DNA of 16,677 nucleotides from NCBI GenBank assembly GCA_012512055.1, contig JAAZEW010000101.1, forward strand, positions 1-16,677, read 5' to 3'. Shown one piece after another: positions 15,110-16,677 of the stretch (positions are counted from its first letter, which is position 1; the number at the start of each line of letters is the position of its first letter). The translations under genes and the position numbers were made by a program. Source of the stretch: Bacillota bacterium (GTDB lineage Bacteria; Bacillota_G; SHA-98; UBA4971). A model generated the notes under the pieces. That model was not told the DNA's origin. It was given only the letters and a program-made list of their open reading frames with translations, and ran no database searches.

Positions 15110-16677
15110 ATGGCAAAACCAAAGGCAATCATTAGTGTTTATGATAAGTCCGGTGTAGTGGAATTTGCGCAGGCATTAAGGGATCTGGGTTTTGAGATCC
15201 TGTCTACAGGGGGAACTGCAGCGGAACTCTCTGGGGCAGGAATCCCTGTGACTCCGGTGTCTGAGGTCACAGGGTTCCCAGAGATCTTAGGGGGTAGGGT
15301 GAAGACCCTGCACCCGATGATACATGCAGGGATACTTGCTCGCGCAACCCGCGAGCATCAAGAAGAGCTGGAACGTCACGGGATCGGCTCTATCCAACTT
15401 GTGGCAGTGAACCTGTACCCGTTTGAAAAGACCATAGCAAAACCCGGCGTCACCTTGGAAGAGGCGGTCGAGAACATCGATATTGGTGGGCCGACCATGG
15501 TGCGTGCTGCTGCAAAGAACCATGAACGTGTCACAGTCGTGACAGATCCCGGTAGATACAGTGAGATTATCTCAGAGCTCAGATCGAAAGGCGAGGTATC
15601 AAAGGCGACACGGGCAAAGCTCGCTGCTCTGGCTTTCCGGCATACTTCTCAATATGACGCTGCAATTACAGGGTACCTTAGCACGCATTTGCCTGATACC
15701 GCTGACGTGGAAGATTCAGTTGGATCCATGGATTGCGCTGGATCTGCGGAGCGAACCGGATCTGTGGACGAGCCCAAAAGCCAATTTGACCCTCTATTGA
15801 CTGTCAGCGGAACGAAGGCTTTTGACTTGAGATACGGTGAAAACCCTCACCAGGCGGGGGCGTTCTACGCAATCGGCGATCCTCCGTACTCAGGTATTGC
15901 AGGAGCCAAGTTGCTCCAAGGCAAGCCTCTGTCCTTCAACAACCTGCTTGACGCTGATGCAGCCCTCAGGATCATGCGGGAATTCAAAGAAGAGCCTGTT
16001 GCAATCGTTATTAAGCATACGAACCCCTGTGGTGTCGCAGTAGGGGGCAATCTTGAAGACGCGTACGTCAAGGCGCGCGAGGCTGATCCCGTATCCGCAT
16101 TCGGAAGCATAGTCGGCTTGAATGGGATTGTTTGCCGCGATACGGCCGCAAGAATCGCAGAAACGTTTGTTGAGGCGGTTCTGGCAGAAGGCATCACAGA
16201 CGAAGCCCTCAGCATCCTGGGCAAAAAGCCCAACCTTCGAGTGCTCATCCTTCCTCGGAATTTCAAAGACGACCTGCCCAAGCTTGATGTCAGGTGGGTG
16301 GACGGCGGGTTCATTGCGCAAAACCCCGATATTCCTCGGCATCTTAACGTCGAGGATCTTAAGGTGGTGACTGAGCGGCGTCCGACGGGACAAGAAGCGA
16401 GATGGCTGCTGTCAGCGTTCAAAGTAGTGAAGCACGTCAAGTCCAACGCGATCGTATTCTGGAAGGATGATGCTACCATCGGCGTTGGGGCGGGCCAGAT
16501 GAACCGTGTAGGGTCAGTGAAGATAGCAGCGGAGCATGCAGGCATCAAGGCCGAGGGCGCGGTTATGGCGTCAGACGCCTTCTTCCCCTTCAGAGACGGT
16601 ATAGATGCTGCTGCAGAAGCAGGCGTAACCGCTATTATACAACCCGGTGGATCGATTCGGGACGAGGAAAGCATACA
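15110..16677 (+). CDS. purH: Bifunctional AICAR transformylase/IMP cyclohydrolase PurH (3' partial)
   Basis: Catalyses the last two steps to IMP. The frame is open from the ATG at 15110 to the window edge, about 522 codons, so probably only the last 20 or so residues are missing. The IMP cyclohydrolase half has KSGVVEFAQAL, STGGTAAEL, GRVKTLHPMIHAGIL and NIDIGGPTMVRAAAKN. The transformylase half has LRYGENPHQ, the catalytic-region KHTNPCG (K302/H303), DPVSAFGSIVG and, near the edge, SDAFFPFRDGIDAAAEAG. A short insertion with hexapeptide repeats (residues 205-222) lies between the two halves. AAGGAGG at 15095-15101 is eight bases before the ATG. It follows purN by 44 bases in the same operon. 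Confidence 0.95.
   Translation, partial: MAKPKAIISVYDKSGVVEFAQALRDLGFEILSTGGTAAELSGAGIPVTPVSEVTGFPEILGGRVKTLHPMIHAGILARATREHQEELERHGIGSIQLVAVNLYPFEKTIAKPGVTLEEAVENIDIGGPTMVRAAAKNHERVTVVTDPGRYSEIISELRSKGEVSKATRAKLAALAFRHTSQYDAAITGYLSTHLPDTADVEDSVGSMDCAGSAERTGSVDEPKSQFDPLLTVSGTKAFDLRYGENPHQAGAFYAIGDPPYSGIAGAKLLQGKPLSFNNLLDADAALRIMREFKEEPVAIVIKHTNPCGVAVGGNLEDAYVKAREADPVSAFGSIVGLNGIVCRDTAARIAETFVEAVLAEGITDEALSILGKKPNLRVLILPRNFKDDLPKLDVRWVDGGFIAQNPDIPRHLNVEDLKVVTERRPTGQEARWLLSAFKVVKHVKSNAIVFWKDDATIGVGAGQMNRVGSVKIAAEHAGIKAEGAVMASDAFFPFRDGIDAAAEAGVTAIIQPGGSIRDEESI
15722..15775 (+). repeat. Degenerate 18-bp in-frame repeats in the purH inter-domain linker
   Basis: Three 18-base units at 15722-15739, 15740-15757 and 15758-15775 each start with GGATC(C/T) and share TGGA/CGGA, encoding GSMDCA, GSAERT and GSVDEP. 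The later half of each unit varies. The resulting hexapeptide repeat (G-S-x-acidic) lies just before the transformylase domain, at a position where PurH proteins vary. Confidence 0.65.

Noticed and set aside
15865..16674. A 269-codon antisense open frame over purH
   Set aside because: The + strand frame encodes clear PurH motifs throughout; the antisense product resembles nothing and has no start signals.

Overview
The window carries two gene blocks, all on the + strand, separated by a small membrane-protein gene and a regulatory leader. Base composition is slightly above 50% GC by eye. TTG and GTG starts are common, Shine-Dalgarno sequences are strong, and neighbouring genes often overlap by a few bases. 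A ykkC-type riboswitch ahead of purine genes in the B. subtilis-like order L-F-M-N-H points to a Bacillota (Firmicutes) lineage. The Tad locus, however, encodes an outer-membrane secretin, so the host is probably a diderm member of that phylum. This placement is inference; no rRNA or phylogenetic marker was compared.

Region 1 (about 1-7998) is the core of a Tad/Flp pilus operon: cpaB (possibly cut at its 5' end), the secretin cpaC/rcpA, cpaE/tadZ with a receiver domain, cpaF/tadA, tadB and tadC. Together they would build an envelope-spanning machine: the secretin outer pore, CpaB in the periplasm, TadZ placing the complex, the TadA ATPase, and the TadB/TadC inner-membrane platform. The Flp pilin, prepilin peptidase and TadD-like lipoprotein are not in the window. 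A 309-base gap between tadA and tadB holds a strongly base-paired, riboswitch-sized element that I cannot assign to a known class, plus a 28-bp tandem duplication at the tadA stop codon.

Region 2 (8074-8547) is a COG2426-type small integral membrane protein. Region 3 (8548-8961) is a leader with an inverted repeat, a weak promoter candidate and a convincing ykkC-family (PRPP-type) riboswitch. The riboswitch closing stem is mutually exclusive with a perfect 20-bp hairpin just before purE.

Region 4 (8962-16677) is a purine biosynthesis operon: purE, purL, a single ORF fusing purF to purM, purN, and purH (running off the 3' edge). purK, purB, purC, purS and purQ, which lie between purE and purL in B. 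subtilis, are absent here. The riboswitch would couple PRPP supply to expression of PurF, the PRPP-consuming first enzyme, and of the later steps.

The most notable items are the unassigned structured RNA in the tad operon, the PRPP riboswitch with a readable switching mechanism, the PurF-PurM fusion joined by a 36-bp repeat linker, and a secretin with four BON-like repeats.
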